Source: Bacteroidota bacterium
GTDB taxonomy: Bacteria > Bacteroidota > Bacteroidia > Cytophagales > Cyclobacteriaceae
Length of the DNA stretch: 5,876 nt
Direction: 5' to 3'
NCBI GenBank assembly: GCA_027297025.1
Contig: JAPUIM010000051.1
Coordinates: 1 to 5,876, forward strand
The notes under the pieces are model-generated. The model saw nothing but the letters and a program-made list of their open reading frames with translations. It was not told where the DNA came from and searched no databases. The position numbers and the translations under genes were made by a program. The stretch's first letter is position 1. Each line of letters begins with the position of its first letter. Below are positions 5,498 through 5,876 of this stretch, in pieces.

Positions 5498-5869
5498 ATG
5501 GCAAACGCAATAAACTGGTTCGAGATCCCCGCATCAGATTTCAGTAGGGCCAAAAATTTTTACCAAGATATACTTGGAGTAGAATTTCACATTTTTAGTT
5601 CTGAAGGCACGGAAATGGCTTTCTTCCCCGAAGATCGGGAGCAATATGGATCTTGTGGAGCATTGATTTATGAGAAAGGTAGAAAACCATCTCAGGAAGG
5701 TACAGTTGTATATCTCAACGCCGGGGACGACCTGTCAGAACCACTATCGAAGGTGGAGGATGCAGGGGGAAAAGTGATCTTGCCAAGGACCTCAATAGGA
5801 GAAAATGGTTATATCGCTCATTTTATTGATACAGAAGGTAACAGGGTGGCCTTACATTCAATGAAATGA
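5498..5869 (+). CDS. VOC (glyoxalase/bleomycin-resistance fold) family protein, COG3324-like
   Basis: A 123-residue single VOC-fold protein, normal length for this family. Both beta-alpha-beta modules are visible: NWFEIPASDFSRAKNFYQDI (residues 6-25) at the start and VVYLNAGDDLSEPLSKVEDA (70-89) in the second half, ending in FIDTEGNRVALHS (109-121). When aligned by eye to metal-dependent members such as FosA, the three ligand positions hold W7, V70 or V71, and A118 instead of His, His and Glu. It is therefore probably not a classical glyoxalase or fosfomycin thiol transferase. Related proteins are annotated as lactoylglutathione-lyase-like with no proven reaction; ligand binding or a metal-independent role is possible. 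The start ATG follows an A/T-rich leader without a Shine-Dalgarno sequence. It is divergent from the TPR-like gene, and only 7 bases follow its stop, so an operon beyond the window cannot be judged. Confidence 0.88.
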   Translation: MANAINWFEIPASDFSRAKNFYQDILGVEFHIFSSEGTEMAFFPEDREQYGSCGALIYEKGRKPSQEGTVVYLNAGDDLSEPLSKVEDAGGKVILPRTSIGENGYIAHFIDTEGNRVALHSMK

Positions 5870-5876
5870 AAGACCA

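Noticed and set aside
1..5876. Mobile element, phage, CRISPR or defence system
   Set aside because: No transposase, integrase, nuclease, spaced repeats, terminal inverted repeats or target-site duplications were seen; all recognised genes fit metabolism, transport or regulation.

Overview
The window looks like an ordinary chromosomal segment from a member of the Bacteroidota, probably Flavobacteriia or Cytophagia. Three things suggest this: the composition is AT-rich, the gene starts follow A/T-rich leaders with no Shine-Dalgarno sequence, and the 510-residue protein begins with a SEKRYFK-type N-terminus that I know only from this phylum. I see no transposase, integrase, tRNA, rRNA, CRISPR array or phage gene.

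Left part (1-3395, minus strand): a compact operon read from right to left. It begins with a MarR-GNAT fusion regulator (3395-2445). An EamA/DMT-type exporter (2448-1456) and a first DinB-fold protein (1459-941) follow, each joined to the preceding gene by a 4-base ATGA overlap. Then come a second, dissimilar DinB-fold protein (923-384) and a phosphinothricin-acetyltransferase-like GNAT enzyme that runs off the left edge. The two DinB proteins keep the three-histidine metal site of the superfamily. The acetyltransferase lies in the same reading frame as the second DinB gene, directly after its TAG stop, and has no ATG available, so it must start at TTG or arise by readthrough.

Middle (3396-3729): the operon leader carries a near-perfect 20-bp palindrome (3408-3427) that is the best candidate for the MarR operator, with a plausible minus-strand promoter just upstream. 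A small plus-strand gene for a 61-residue four-cysteine zinc-ribbon-like protein diverges from the operon.

Right part (3738-5869): a 510-residue, all-helical, TPR-like protein of a Bacteroidota-restricted family of unknown function (minus strand) converges on the zinc-ribbon gene with 8 bp between stops. It diverges from a plus-strand VOC/glyoxalase-fold gene across a 227-bp control region with several inverted repeats. The VOC protein appears to lack the usual metal ligands.

Working interpretation (inference): the five-gene operon is a self-regulated small-molecule resistance or detoxification cassette. A MarR-type sensor would control an exporter, two DinB-fold candidates for thiol or metal-dependent transferases, and an N-acetyltransferase. 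Its substrate cannot be read from the sequence. No strong evidence of a wholly new system was found. The most unusual items are the cassette composition, its palindrome, and the ATG-less acetyltransferase behind an in-frame TAG.
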